A stretch of DNA of 64,000 bases from an uncultured Cytophagales bacterium (GCA_913057175.1 CAJXNP010000011.1:124001-188000); one strand, 5' to 3'. Counted from the first letter of the stretch, positions 17,242-26,676 are shown. Numbers and translations are program-made. Notes: generated from the sequence alone by a model not told the origin.

Positions 17242-18303
17242 CTAAATTTTTATAGATGAGTATTTTTTTCTAATGGGTTTCCTGATCGTCAATTTCAGGC
17301 TATGAGTCAATATCTCCCCCATACTATGGCATTTTAAGAACACATCGTCCTCATAGACTTTTGTCAGATCTTCCCTGAGTGATACAACTTTTTCATACGG
17401 AGCAATTTCATCTTCCATCATCGCTACCAACAAATTTTTGATAGCGGGACCGGATGATTTGGATCGCAACCGGGTAGCAATCAACGACCTCTCCTCCCTT
17501 TGATACTGAACTTCCAGCTCATGAGCCATTCTTTTAAGTCCTAAATTGATAATCGGATTGTTTTGTTTATAATATTGAGGCATGTAAATAGCCGCTCTAC
17601 CTTCAAAACACTGCTGATCAAAATCAATCGCCCGGATCCGGTAGTGGATCTCGTCAAAGTCCGGTATGACCTCAATGACAAAATTGCTGGAATGCATATC
17701 GCCAAGTAATCTTACCAAACACCTTTCATTGAACTTAACAAATTCCTTTGCCAAACGCATTTCATTTAAGGACTTATCGTTAAGGTGATTTTTGATAAAA
17801 TCATCACCTGGAATTCCCTGAATATGTTCTTCAACTAAAGTATCACCATGAACAAGAAAATTGATCTTATTAGGCGAAATGAGGTGTTCCAGTTCAAGTC
17901 CATAAATACGGCTTGCATCCGCAATTTTAATGTAGAAATAATCAAACAGGTCATTTATCTTATTGACAATCCGAACACGGAATGGCTTGGTATTTCCATA
18001 AACACATAGGTCAATCCGGTCGATATACAAGTGCTCGATGACCGAGACATCACCCGCAGATTTTAATAAAGCATAGATCTTTTTAAGATTATGATGAATG
18101 GATGACATATCAGACTGTGCATACAAAACAGTTTCCCACAAAGTATCTCTCCCGGTCTTATCTATAAGTGCAATGGAAGTATTAAACCGATGAAGATCCT
18201 CGTAGCTAATTGGCAAATCCATATCCCTGTTCTGGTTCTTCAGGTATTTTCTCAGCGGCGGAGCTATCGAGTATATTTTCTTCTTTTTGCTAATTATTGC
18301 CAT
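17242..18303 (-). CDS. Protein kinase/APH-fold protein of unknown substrate
   Basis: A 353-residue protein that I recognise only by fold. It has a degenerate kinase layout: Lys126 in YIKIADASR, Glu138 as a possible helix-C Glu, a hinge-like VEEHIQGIPGDDF (from 157), a catalytic-loop-like GDMHSSNF (201-208, compare HGDLHxxN of aminoglycoside phosphotransferases), and a DFG-equivalent AIDFDQ (225-230). No clear glycine-rich loop is visible. The very basic C-terminus (KLTIRKPIRKKYSSIKI) might bind membrane or nucleic acid. It lies 76 bases after the glycosyltransferase and three bases before ribE. Small-molecule, lipid or sugar phosphorylation is plausible but unproven. Confidence 0.65.
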   Translation of the reverse strand: MAIISKKKKIYSIAPPLRKYLKNQNRDMDLPISYEDLHRFNTSIALIDKTGRDTLWETVLYAQSDMSSIHHNLKKIYALLKSAGDVSVIEHLYIDRIDLCVYGNTKPFRVRIVNKINDLFDYFYIKIADASRIYGLELEHLISPNKINFLVHGDTLVEEHIQGIPGDDFIKNHLNDKSLNEMRLAKEFVKFNERCLVRLLGDMHSSNFVIEVIPDFDEIHYRIRAIDFDQQCFEGRAAIYMPQYYKQNNPIINLGLKRMAHELEVQYQREERSLIATRLRSKSSGPAIKNLLVAMMEDEIAPYEKVVSLREDLTKVYEDDVFLKCHSMGEILTHSLKLTIRKPIRKKYSSIKI

Positions 18304-18352
18304 TCTGGTTGCTGGTTACAGGGTGCCGGTTACTGGTTGCTAACAACAACTT
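18304..18352. repeat. Degenerate GTTGC-type intergenic repeat, copy 2
   Basis: Tandem, imperfect units of CTGGTTGCTGGTTAC / GTGCCGGTTACTGGTTGC fill the gap between the glycosyltransferase and the kinase-like gene. They are similar in wording to the repeats at 16515-16588 and 35584-35660. Confidence 0.5.
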
Positions 18353-18379
18353 TTTACCAAAAATAACATTTCACTTGCT

Positions 18380-19483
18380 TTACCGGGATTTAACCCTGGA
18401 AATTTCTTCCAGTATGCGTTCTTCTGCGCTTGCTACCCATTCCTTAAACCATTCATTTTCAACCTTATGATGGGGTATATAATCAATTAATTTTTGGATG
18501 TCAAATTGATGGTTGGAGATTCCGGCTCCTGCTTTTTCCGCATCGATCGCGTTGCAGGCTTGTTCAAACTGTCCATCCACCGGAATCATTAAAACAGGTT
18601 TTTTCAGATACATTGCTTCGCAAATCGATTCAAATCCGGCGGTAGAAACATATGCCTTGCACGTCCTCATTTTTTCCATAAAAAGCTCGCCACTAAGTTG
18701 GTGAAACCTCAGATTTTCATGAGGTGTATAAGGATTATCGACTTCTTTTCTATCCCAGAAACATTCAATTTTCACATCACGGTTCTTTTCATGCCATTTG
18801 ATGATATCATCTCCATATCCGTCATTTACCATGTATCCGAGCATGAAATCTTTTTTTTCAGGTTTCAGATTTTTAATCTCATCTCTCATAAGAGGAGGTA
18901 CAACGACCGTATTGTTGTGCCTTTTTTGCTGGTAGGGTCGGAAAGATAATGCGAGTTTTAATGTATTCCCCTGGCTGGTAAGCCAATTATTGGTTTGAAA
19001 TAATTTTCTTTCTATAAAGCGATTCGGAGCAAAAGGAAATTCAGGCATGTCTGCAAGGAATTGATGTCCTATACAAACGTGTTTGACCTTCGGTCTGAAA
19101 AACTGAAAATAAAACCCTCCCAAAAAGTCATAAAAATTGATCAGGATGTCTGGATTGGTTTCTTTGATCTTCTGATCAATCAACTTCATACTTTTCTGAT
19201 ATTTACCCAGAAATCTTGCATTATAAATTAAAGTCCCAGCAATATTGATGGATTTATTATCCTTATCGGTTACAAAGTTTGGGCTATCGAGTTCTATGAC
19301 CGGTGAATGGATATTCTCTTTAAAAAAATCAGGGAGTTGCCTTCGTTTGCTTTTCCCAATGAAAGTGCAGATTAACTCATGACCATTTTTTCTAAGAATA
19401 TTAGAGAGGGAAATTGCCTGGGTCATGTGGCCCCGCCCTTCGGCCTGTACTAAAAAAATAATCCGAAGTTTGGTTTTTCTCAT
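18380..19483 (-). CDS. MurG/GT28-like glycosyltransferase
   Basis: A 367-residue GT-B glycosyltransferase. The N-terminus IIFLVQAEGRGHMTQAISLS has the glycine-rich loop and the GHxTxA motif of the MJ1255/VC2487-type family. The C-terminal domain has CKAYVSTAGFESICEAMYLKKPVLMIPV, the nucleotide-sugar binding region of GT28/MurG relatives. Such enzymes use UDP-sugars and often glycosylate lipids at the membrane. It follows an acyl carrier protein gene by 17 bases, which suggests a glycolipid or acylated product (inference). The start is ATG 19483. Confidence 0.82.
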   Translation of the reverse strand: MRKTKLRIIFLVQAEGRGHMTQAISLSNILRKNGHELICTFIGKSKRRQLPDFFKENIHSPVIELDSPNFVTDKDNKSINIAGTLIYNARFLGKYQKSMKLIDQKIKETNPDILINFYDFLGGFYFQFFRPKVKHVCIGHQFLADMPEFPFAPNRFIERKLFQTNNWLTSQGNTLKLALSFRPYQQKRHNNTVVVPPLMRDEIKNLKPEKKDFMLGYMVNDGYGDDIIKWHEKNRDVKIECFWDRKEVDNPYTPHENLRFHQLSGELFMEKMRTCKAYVSTAGFESICEAMYLKKPVLMIPVDGQFEQACNAIDAEKAGAGISNHQFDIQKLIDYIPHHKVENEWFKEWVASAEERILEEISRVKSR

Positions 19484-19500
19484 GGAAGAGGTTCAGATAG

Positions 19501-19749
19501 TTAGCTGGTTGACCCGTTTCTTTTTTCTGATATGTATTTTACAGCATCGCCAATTGTAATGAGTTTTTCTGAATCAGTATCCGGAATGCGAATATTAAAA
19601 ACCTGCTCGAACTCCATTACGAGTTCCGCGTAATCCAGGGAATCAATTCCTAAATCTTTGATTAAATTTGCATCGGCGGTTACTTCAGTTTCTTTTATTC
19701 CTAATTTATCTACCAGTATCTGGGTAATTTTTTCCTGGATATCTTCCAT
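19501..19749 (-). CDS. Acyl carrier protein
   Basis: An 82-residue acyl carrier protein. The phosphopantetheine site is Ser37 in IKDLGIDSLDYAEL, within a normal four-helix ACP pattern (QEKITQILVDKLGI, then VMEFEQVFNIRIPDTD). A slightly longer frame begins at TTG 19755; the ATG at 19749 (MEDIQEK) is preferred. It is not in a fatty-acid synthesis cluster. Instead it heads an operon with a glycosyltransferase, a kinase-like protein and ribE, so it is probably a specialised ACP for a lipid or polyketide-like product rather than the housekeeping AcpP (inference). Confidence 0.9.
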   Translation of the reverse strand: MEDIQEKITQILVDKLGIKETEVTADANLIKDLGIDSLDYAELVMEFEQVFNIRIPDTDSEKLITIGDAVKYISEKRNGSTS

Positions 19750-19827
19750 TATCAACTCATTTGAAAGCTGCTAAACTAAGTAAAGATTTGTTTTTTGAAA
19801 ATAGAAATAATTTAAATCAATAAAAAA

Positions 19828-21183
19828 TTAAAACTTAAGCATAAATTCTGTCCCCTCATTCACCACAGATTTTACACTGATACTGCCCTTATGTTGCCTC
19901 ATGATCTGACGCGACAAACTTAAACCAATGCCCGAACCTTTCTTTTTGGTAGTGAAAAAAGGAATGAAAATTTTGCTTTGTGCTTCTTCATCTATTCCGC
20001 TTCCATTGTCTCTGACCGTAATCACCACACGATTTTTTTCATCTTGAAATGCTCTCATTTCAATTTTTTTGGCTTCAATTTCTTCCAGTGCCTGAATAGC
20101 GTTTTTTATCAGATTAATGAGTACCTGTTGAATTAATTCCGGGTCTATATTAGCAGCCATATTGTTAGGATCAACATTAGCAGAAAACTTAACTTTATTT
20201 TCATTCAGATCATTCTGCATCAGCAATGATATCTGATTAAAAAGCTGGGCTATGCTAACCAATTCAAATTTAGGTTGTGGGGTATGGGTGAGACTTCGAA
20301 AATCACTAACAAACCTGATCAAACCTTCACTTCGCCTTTGAATGGTTTGCAATGCCAAATGAATATCTTCAAGATCTTCTTTCTCAATCTCACACTTCTC
20401 TTCTGACTGATCCAAACGATTGATGATATCTGACTCCACAGTAGTGGCGAGTGACGAAATCGGTGTAACAGAATTCATGATCTCGTGTGTCAAAACCCTG
20501 ACCAGCTTTTGCCAGGCTTCCATTTCATTCTCTTCCAACTCAGACTGAATATTCTGAAGAGAAATCAGTTTAAAGTGTTCACTCCCTAACGATAATTCGA
20601 TGGCATAAACAGATAATTGCCTGATGTCGCCTCCCAAATCTACCCTCAGCAATTCACTTCCCCCTGTTTTTAACTTTCTGAAAACCTCAACCAACGGTTC
20701 ATTGATTTCTTTGAGAGTATTGATGTTTTTGATATTCTCAACTTTTAGCAACCGTTTAGCCGCAATATTCATGATCTGAATATCCCCGTTTTGATTGAAG
20801 GTAATCAGCCCGATACCAGCATGCTGAACGATGGTAGTGAGATAGTGATATCGTTCGTCTCTTGCCAGTTTGGTTTTCTTAAGCTTACTGATGACAAAAA
20901 GAAATTGATCCCTCAAATACTTATTGTAAGTCCCCTCCTCTTTCATCTCATAAGGATCCGAGAAATCATTGTTTTTAATGGCTTCGAAAAAGTCGTGTAT
21001 ATCTTGGTTGGTTTTATTCAGGTATTTGATCAAAGAAGCTACCTGAACAGCTGCAAGAATAAAAATCAATAACACGGTCAGACCAAAAGCTCCGCTATAC
21101 GATAGATGGAACATCAACAATAAGGTCAGGGCGATGGCAACAACCCTGATAATCGTCTGAATCTTCAGATTACTAAAGTCCAT
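19828..21183 (-). CDS. PAS-domain sensor histidine kinase (NtrB/NtrY-like)
   Basis: A 451-residue membrane kinase. Two transmembrane helices lie in residues 10-50 with almost no periplasmic loop, so it probably senses an internal or membrane signal. A PAS domain follows (about 110-220; GIGLITFNQNGDIQIMN). Next comes the dimerisation domain with phospho-acceptor His233 in VLTHEIMNSVTPISSLA. The HATPase_c domain has the N box QVLINLIKNAIQALEE, the G1 box VRDNGSGIDEEA and the G2 box TTKKKGSGIGLSLSRQIM. It is encoded downstream of, and overlapping by 11 bases, its cognate NtrC-type regulator. Confidence 0.93.
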   Translation of the reverse strand: MDFSNLKIQTIIRVVAIALTLLLMFHLSYSGAFGLTVLLIFILAAVQVASLIKYLNKTNQDIHDFFEAIKNNDFSDPYEMKEEGTYNKYLRDQFLFVISKLKKTKLARDERYHYLTTIVQHAGIGLITFNQNGDIQIMNIAAKRLLKVENIKNINTLKEINEPLVEVFRKLKTGGSELLRVDLGGDIRQLSVYAIELSLGSEHFKLISLQNIQSELEENEMEAWQKLVRVLTHEIMNSVTPISSLATTVESDIINRLDQSEEKCEIEKEDLEDIHLALQTIQRRSEGLIRFVSDFRSLTHTPQPKFELVSIAQLFNQISLLMQNDLNENKVKFSANVDPNNMAANIDPELIQQVLINLIKNAIQALEEIEAKKIEMRAFQDEKNRVVITVRDNGSGIDEEAQSKIFIPFFTTKKKGSGIGLSLSRQIMRQHKGSISVKSVVNEGTEFMLKF

Positions 21184-22549
21184 GTTTTTCCAATCTGCGA
21201 TAAAGCGATGCCCTCGTCAAACCCAATTCCTTTGCCGCTTTTGAAATATTGCCTTGATATTTATTGATGGCTTTTTGAATAATTGACTTTTCTATATCAT
21301 CCAGGTTAAAATTATCAGATTGGATATCATTGTCCTGTGGCCCACTCATTAGAAAGAAAAAGTCATCAGGATTGAGTGTATCATTATCACTCATAATAAC
21401 CGCTCGTTCAATGGCGTGCTGCAATTCCCGTATATTTCCCGGCCAACGATATTTCTGAAGCCGCTTATGTGCATTGGGAGAAATAGTCATCTCTTTTTTC
21501 CTGTATTTTTGACAATACATCTTTATGAAATGGTCAGCCAAAAGTATGATATCCTCCTGCCTTTCCCTCAATGGTGGTAAATGAATCTCCACTGTATTTA
21601 TCCGATAAAGAAGATCCTGTCTGAATTTGTTTTCCTTAACCATTTCATAGATCGGCATGTTGGTCGCACATACCAACCGGATGTCAAAAGAGATAGGTTT
21701 ATTGGTTCCAATCCGTGTAACCTGGCGATTTTGTAAAACGGTCAAAAGCTTAGACTGTAGTGGCAAGCTCAGGTTACCGATTTCATCAAGGAACAAGGTT
21801 CCGCCATTAGCTACCTCAAACCTCCCTGCGCGGTCTTCCTTGGCATCTGTAAACGAACCTTTCTTATGTCCGAATAACTCACTTTCAAATAGGGACTCAG
21901 TAATTGCACCCATATCAACCCCAATAAATACATTATCTTTTCGGAGTGATCGTTGATGAAGTGCTCTTGCCACAAGTTCCTTACCTGTTCCGTTTTCTCC
22001 AAGGATCAGTACATTTGCGTCGGTCTGCGCAACTTTTTCAATGATTTGAAAAACGTCGTAGATTGCCTTACTCTTACCAATAATCTCCTTAAAAGGCTGA
22101 TTGCTGTCTTCCTGAAGTTGTTTTCTTGTATTCTTTAATTTGTCAACCTCTTTATAAGACTGCTTCAATTTAAGAGCGGCTGAAATAGTGGCGATAAGTT
22201 TTTCATTTTGCCAGGGCTTTAACACAAAATCCGTTGCACCCTCTTTTAAAGCCCTAACCGCCATCTCTACATCTCCAAATGCAGTAATCATAATAACAAC
22301 AGCAGTTGGATCTTTTTCAACAATTTGGCCTAACCAATAAAAGCCTTCCTTTCCACTGGTGGTATCCTGACTGAAGTTCATGTCCAGCAGGATCACGTCA
22401 TAACTATCATTATTTAAAAGGAAGGGTATTTTGTTTGGGTTCTTTTCAATGATGACTTCGTGAGCGTGCTTTTTTAAAAGCATTTTTGCCGCTAATAAAA
22501 CATCCTCATCATCGTCGATAATAAGGATTTTTCCAATTTCTTTATCCAC
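21173..22549 (-). CDS. Sigma-54-dependent response regulator (NtrC family)
   Basis: A 458-residue enhancer-binding protein. It has a receiver domain with Asp56 (VILLDMNFS), an AAA+ domain with Walker A GENGTGKE (184-191) and LFLDEIGNLSLPLQSKLL, and a Fis-type helix-turn-helix at the end (NISKAAKELGLTRASLYRRL). The loop that contacts sigma-54 reads GSFTDA (231-236) instead of GAFTGA. The start is a GTG at 22549: an in-frame stop lies just upstream and no ATG is available. It is the first gene of a two-gene unit with its histidine kinase. The upstream region carries a 14-bp palindrome and a sigma-54-like promoter. Confidence 0.93.
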   Translation of the reverse strand: MDKEIGKILIIDDDEDVLLAAKMLLKKHAHEVIIEKNPNKIPFLLNNDSYDVILLDMNFSQDTTSGKEGFYWLGQIVEKDPTAVVIMITAFGDVEMAVRALKEGATDFVLKPWQNEKLIATISAALKLKQSYKEVDKLKNTRKQLQEDSNQPFKEIIGKSKAIYDVFQIIEKVAQTDANVLILGENGTGKELVARALHQRSLRKDNVFIGVDMGAITESLFESELFGHKKGSFTDAKEDRAGRFEVANGGTLFLDEIGNLSLPLQSKLLTVLQNRQVTRIGTNKPISFDIRLVCATNMPIYEMVKENKFRQDLLYRINTVEIHLPPLRERQEDIILLADHFIKMYCQKYRKKEMTISPNAHKRLQKYRWPGNIRELQHAIERAVIMSDNDTLNPDDFFFLMSGPQDNDIQSDNFNLDDIEKSIIQKAINKYQGNISKAAKELGLTRASLYRRLEKHGL

Positions 22550-22588
22550 AAGCTAGAATATTTAGATTAAAAAAACTTCATTATTTAA

Positions 22589-22605
22589 ACCAATTACATT
22601 GCCAA
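22589..22605 (-). promoter_or_regulatory. Sigma-54-like promoter before the NtrC-family regulator
   Basis: On the minus strand TTGGCAATGTAATTGGT has GG at -24 and a TTGG where TTGC is expected at -12, with ten bases between GG and the -12 pair. One mismatch from consensus. It is about 40 bases before the GTG start and would allow self-activation. Confidence 0.4.
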
Positions 22606-22669
22606 ACGCGAAAGGAATCCAATTTCGAACATTCACCTACGAATGACGTCCGGTCTGATACACAATTGC

Positions 22670-22683
22670 GTCCGAATTCGGAC
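22670..22683. promoter_or_regulatory. 14-bp perfect palindrome, candidate enhancer site
   Basis: GTCCGAATTCGGAC is a perfect palindrome, and with one mismatch extends to TTGcGTCCGAATTCGGACaCAA. It sits about 120 bases upstream of the regulator start and 65-80 bases above the sigma-54-like promoter, the usual place for an enhancer-binding site. A degenerate GTCCG half-site lies at 22648-22652. The rest of the 22550-22897 gap holds nothing I recognise. Confidence 0.5.
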
Positions 22684-22897
22684 ACAAATTACTCAAATTA
22701 TATTATAAAACAGCTGTGAGCGGTAAAAAATTGGTATTTATAAATTTTGAAATTAAGGCCTGCTTAAAACCAGAAAGTTTTAAATTTTCAAAAATTATTG
22801 AGCTCAAAAGTGGATTTATTAAAATTATTTTCTATATTCAATCGTTGTTTTTGTGGATTTTATCATTTATCCAAACCGTAAAAAGTTTTTGACCAAT

Positions 22898-22925
22898 AAA
22901 AAGCCCCGGAATTCCGGGGCTTTTT
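22898..22925 (-). terminator. Perfectly symmetric GC-rich terminator
   Basis: AAAAAGCCCCGGAATTCCGGGGCTTTTT is a perfect inverted repeat with A and T flanks, so it can work in both directions. It overlaps the stop codon of the 22924-23760 gene, for which it serves as terminator. Confidence 0.85.
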
Positions 22926-23760
22926 AGTTTATACGATAGAAATAAACCGATTCACCTTCTAATAAATAAATCCCCATTGAATTTCTGACTACCTGGTTCG
23001 GAGTTCGATTTTTCGGCAAATCAATATTGTAGCTACCTGAAGAGTACAAATTTTTAAATATTAGTCTGCCATTTTCTAAATAATACAGGTAGTTCTCGAA
23101 AAAACTTATGGAAGCAGATGTTTTTAACTTTTCATTTGAAATAAAATTCCCAAGGTTATCAAAAATGAAAATCCCATTTTGTTTGTCAATAAGATAGATC
23201 CTGTTTTGGTACTCCCTGAATAAGATTATTTCACTAAATGGTTTTTGAAAAGTAAGATCAAGAGGTTTGGTAAATTCAATGCTGTTACTGCTAATATTAT
23301 ACTTCAATAAGCTCATGGAAGGTTGATCCAAAATCCATAGATTATTATCAAAGGAAGTCGTTGCAGCTACAGCAAATTGGATTTCAGGCAGATCGAATAA
23401 ATAATTTTCAGAGGAGTTCAAAAACCTGTTCAACAATGCAAACTCCTGAATATCCCTGTAAAAACAAAAAATTCTTAACCCCTGCCAGGTCTCCAGAAAA
23501 GTGATTTTTGCTGGTTTATCGGGGGAATATACCAGTGGTTTGTTGAGATTTGATCCAAACTTGTAAACATTTCCTTTTACATCGCTGATGTAAATATTAT
23601 CCGACTGATCAATCGAAATTAAATCAGGAGAATTGACAGTTGCAGAATCAACAAGAGTTAAGCTTTGTGAACCAGCACAGTAACTCATTGAAATCAAAGA
23701 AATGAACAGGCTAATTCTCAAACTTTGCCATTTGGAAAACTTTGCCATCAAAAACGCCAT
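22924..23760 (-). CDS. Secreted propeller-like protein of unknown function
   Basis: A 278-residue (or 274 from ATG 23748) protein with a signal peptide (SLRISLFISLISMSYCAGSQS). Repeating strands of the type SPDLISIDQSDNIYISDVKGNVYKF, NLWILDQPSMSLLKYN and NRIYLIDKQNGIFIFDNLGN (given here in parts) suggest a beta-propeller of the NHL or quinoprotein-like kind. I know no family function for it. The gene overlaps the end of lpxH by 50 bases in another frame, so it is likely co-transcribed with lpxH, and it ends at a strong terminator. Confidence 0.7.
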   Translation of the reverse strand: MAFLMAKFSKWQSLRISLFISLISMSYCAGSQSLTLVDSATVNSPDLISIDQSDNIYISDVKGNVYKFGSNLNKPLVYSPDKPAKITFLETWQGLRIFCFYRDIQEFALLNRFLNSSENYLFDLPEIQFAVAATTSFDNNLWILDQPSMSLLKYNISSNSIEFTKPLDLTFQKPFSEIILFREYQNRIYLIDKQNGIFIFDNLGNFISNEKLKTSASISFFENYLYYLENGRLIFKNLYSSGSYNIDLPKNRTPNQVVRNSMGIYLLEGESVYFYRIN

Positions 23761-24478
23761 AGGTAAAGTAATTGATCCATTCCCCTAAATTATAATATTT
23801 GCTGTTTTCATTGATGTCAAATTCCATTGGTAAGTGCCGGTGTCCAAAAAGGTAATAATCGCGGTGCCCGGTCTTTTCCTGCTCCAGGCAATACTGATAA
23901 AGCATTTCTTTTTCACCTAAATGAACCCGGTCCTTGTCATTGTACAACCGGCTATGGCCAGACCAGGAATTGGCAATCCAAAATGAAAAATTTGGATGGA
24001 ACCGGGTAAATATCCACTGAGCCCAACCGCTTCTGAATACCTTCCTGAGCAATTTATAGGTTGAATCTCCAGGCCCCAGACCATCTCCATGTCCGATTTG
24101 AAAAGTTGTATCATTTATTTCCAATTCAAGGACATCATCTAAAATTTCGATATTCAACTCCTCTACCAGGTAATTTCTCATCCACATATCGTGGTTTCCT
24201 TTGAAGAATGTCACGGGAATACCTGAATCGATTATCTCAGATATTTTACCCAGAAACCTGATGAAACCTCTGGGAACTACGGTTTTATATTCATACCAAA
24301 AATCGAATACATCGCCGAGTATGAATATTTCCTGTGCATCAGTTTTTATTTCATTTAACCATTGAATTATTTTAATTTCTCTCTCGCGACTTTTTTTATG
24401 GTTTGGAGCTCCGAGATGGAAATCTGATGCAAAATATATTTTTTTACCTGGTAGTAAATCGATTGTCCTTTTTTTCAT
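23711..24478 (-). CDS. lpxH: UDP-2,3-diacylglucosamine diphosphatase
   Basis: A 255-residue calcineurin-like phosphoesterase that cleaves UDP-2,3-diacyl-GlcN to lipid X in lipid A synthesis, at the inner face of the cytoplasmic membrane. The metal-binding set is visible: ASDFHLG (Asp19, His21), GDVFDFW, GNHDMW, GHGDG and FGHRH. The length fits LpxH of Bacteroidota. The start is ATG 24478, directly after the ftsH terminator. Its 3' end overlaps the following secreted-protein gene. Confidence 0.9.
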   Translation of the reverse strand: MKKRTIDLLPGKKIYFASDFHLGAPNHKKSREREIKIIQWLNEIKTDAQEIFILGDVFDFWYEYKTVVPRGFIRFLGKISEIIDSGIPVTFFKGNHDMWMRNYLVEELNIEILDDVLELEINDTTFQIGHGDGLGPGDSTYKLLRKVFRSGWAQWIFTRFHPNFSFWIANSWSGHSRLYNDKDRVHLGEKEMLYQYCLEQEKTGHRDYYLFGHRHLPMEFDINENSKYYNLGEWINYFTYGVFDGKVFQMAKFEN

Positions 24479-24483
24479 TTATG

Positions 24484-24521
24484 CAAAAAAATAAAGCCGG
24501 ACTGTGTGAAAGACCGGCTTT
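24484..24521 (-). terminator. Rho-independent terminator after ftsH
   Basis: On the minus strand AAAGCCGG and CCGGCTTT form an 8-bp stem with a further AGT/CT-rich inner part, followed by ATTTTTTT. It lies 23 bases after the ftsH stop and just before the lpxH start. Confidence 0.8.
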
Positions 24522-24543
24522 AAATATCTTAATTATTTTCTTA

Positions 24544-26676
24544 TTATTTCGATTCTTCAGTCTTTTCAGCTTTTGAGGCTTTTTCCTTTTTATCGGATGC
24601 TGATTGCGTTTTAGCCTTTGAAGCTGTATTGCTATCTTTTGCCGCTACCTTTTCATCTACAACTTTATCTTCGGATTCTTCCTCTTTTTCTTTTGCTTTC
24701 TTCTCTTCTTCCGCTTTTCCATTTGTGAAAGCCTCGTAAGTTGTCGGTTTGGAAAAAGGTCTTTTACCAATCAATCTCTCAAGGTCTGATTGGAAAATAA
24801 TCTCTTTCTTCAGCAATTCCTGTGCGACAACCTCAAGTTCACTCCGCTTTGATAAAAGTAGCTTTTTAGATCGCGCAAATTGTGACTCCACTATCTCCCT
24901 TACCTCGCTATCAATGGTTTCAGCTGTTGCTTCGGAATATGGCTTTGTGAAGTTATAATCCGATTGCTTGGAATCATAAAATGAAAGGTTTCCGATCTTC
25001 TGGTTCATTCCATAAATGGTCACAATACTGTAAGCCATTTTTGTTACTCTTTCCAAATCGCTAAGCGCTCCGGTGGACACTTTACCAAAGATAATTTCCT
25101 CAGCAGCCCTGCCGCCTAACGTCATGCACATTTCATCAAGCAATTGCTCCGTCTGATACAAGAACTGTTCCTTAGGCAAGTATTGGGCATATCCTAAAGC
25201 CGCTACTCCCCGGGGAACAATGCTCACCTTCACCAACGGATCTGCATGCTCCAAAAACCACCCACAAACAGCATGACCCGCTTCGTGGTGCGCCACAATA
25301 TTTTTCTCTTCCGGAGAAATGATCTTGTTTTTCTTTTCCAAACCACCTATCACCCTGTCAATGGCATCGTGGAAATCGGACATATCAACCGATTTTTTAT
25401 TTTTTCGAGCAGCAATTAAAGCTGCTTCATTACAAACATTGGCAATTTCAGCCCCGGCAAAACCAGGAGTTGAAGCAGCCAGCTTTTTAGCATCGATTTC
25501 TTTGCTAAGTTTTAATGGTTTGATATGTACCTTAAATATTGCTTCCCGTCCAACTATATCCGGCTTATCCACACTTATCTGTCGGTCGAACCTTCCTGGC
25601 CTCAATAAAGCTGCATCCAAAACATCCGGACGGTTACTTGCTGCTAAGATAATTACTCCTGAGTCTGTAGAGAATCCATCCATTTCGACAAGCAGGGAGT
25701 TTAATGTATTTTCCCTTTCATCATTGGAACCAGGCATCTGTCCTTTTCCTCTCGACCGCCCGATTGCATCGATCTCATCTATAAAAACAATACAGGGCGC
25801 TTTTTCCTTAGCTTGTTTAAATAAATCTCTCACCCGAGCAGCTCCAACCCCTACAAACATCTCCACGAAATCGGATCCTGATAGCGAAAAGAATGGAACA
25901 GCAGCTTCACCCGCCACTGCTTTTGCCAGTAAGGTCTTACCTGTTCCCGGAGGGCCGACAAGCAATGCTCCCTTAGGTATTTTACCTCCCAATTTTGTGA
26001 ATTTGGATGGGTCCTTCAAGAATTCTACAATCTCTTTGACCTCTTCTTTCGCTTCATCAAGGCCTGCTACATCAGCAAACGTCACCTTTACCTTATTTTC
26101 TGCATCAAACAGCGCAGCACGTGATTTTCCAATATTAAATATCTGACCGCCAGGTCCCCCACCAGTCATTCTTCTCATTAATACCCAGAAAATGACTAAG
26201 ATAAAAATGAGAAATCCCCAATTGAGGAATATTTGTGTGAAACTAGGTCTTTCTTCAACTGTATAAGGTGCTTTTGCTACGCCCTCAGGTAATTCTTTGT
26301 TAAGGTCCTTGAGTTGAGTTTCAAAAGCTCCCGGGTCTGAGATTTTCACAACAAAATGTGGGCTTGGCGAAAATGACCACAAATCTTTGTCCACTTCAAC
26401 ATTGGAATATTTCCCGCTTTTTATTGCTTCTTCCGTTAGACGTATTTCGACAATTTTCTGCCCTGTCTCGATGGTGATATTTTTGATATCACCACTTTTG
26501 TACATTTCTTCAAACTTATATAATGTAATTTCTTTAGCTGAGTTATTGTCTTGTAGCCAAAAAAAAGATAGAAATAGTAAGACTAAAGAAATGATAATCC
26601 AAATCTGATAATTCGGTTTCGAATTCGGATTTTTTTGCATTAAGTTTTTCTTTTTATTGTTCTGGTTCTCCGCCAT
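24544..26676 (-). CDS. ftsH: ATP-dependent zinc metalloprotease FtsH
   Basis: A 710-residue membrane AAA+ protease that degrades unstable membrane and cytosolic proteins. Transmembrane helices are at about 24-41 and 150-168 with a periplasmic domain between. The AAA+ domain has Walker A GPPGTGKT (241-248), Walker B IVFIDEID (297-303) and the second region of homology. The zinc site is HEAGH (His464, Glu465, His468). The C-terminal 60 residues are a charged, Lys/Glu-rich tail. It starts at ATG 26676, 39 bases after rsfS, so the two form an operon. Confidence 0.97.
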   Translation of the reverse strand: MAENQNNKKKNLMQKNPNSKPNYQIWIIISLVLLFLSFFWLQDNNSAKEITLYKFEEMYKSGDIKNITIETGQKIVEIRLTEEAIKSGKYSNVEVDKDLWSFSPSPHFVVKISDPGAFETQLKDLNKELPEGVAKAPYTVEERPSFTQIFLNWGFLIFILVIFWVLMRRMTGGGPGGQIFNIGKSRAALFDAENKVKVTFADVAGLDEAKEEVKEIVEFLKDPSKFTKLGGKIPKGALLVGPPGTGKTLLAKAVAGEAAVPFFSLSGSDFVEMFVGVGAARVRDLFKQAKEKAPCIVFIDEIDAIGRSRGKGQMPGSNDERENTLNSLLVEMDGFSTDSGVIILAASNRPDVLDAALLRPGRFDRQISVDKPDIVGREAIFKVHIKPLKLSKEIDAKKLAASTPGFAGAEIANVCNEAALIAARKNKKSVDMSDFHDAIDRVIGGLEKKNKIISPEEKNIVAHHEAGHAVCGWFLEHADPLVKVSIVPRGVAALGYAQYLPKEQFLYQTEQLLDEMCMTLGGRAAEEIIFGKVSTGALSDLERVTKMAYSIVTIYGMNQKIGNLSFYDSKQSDYNFTKPYSEATAETIDSEVREIVESQFARSKKLLLSKRSELEVVAQELLKKEIIFQSDLERLIGKRPFSKPTTYEAFTNGKAEEEKKAKEKEEESEDKVVDEKVAAKDSNTASKAKTQSASDKKEKASKAEKTEESK

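Noticed and set aside
25319-26146. 275-codon open frame on the plus strand
   Set aside because: It is exactly opposite the AAA+ region of ftsH, is Ser/Ala/Pro-rich without motifs, and the ftsH reading on the other strand is certain.
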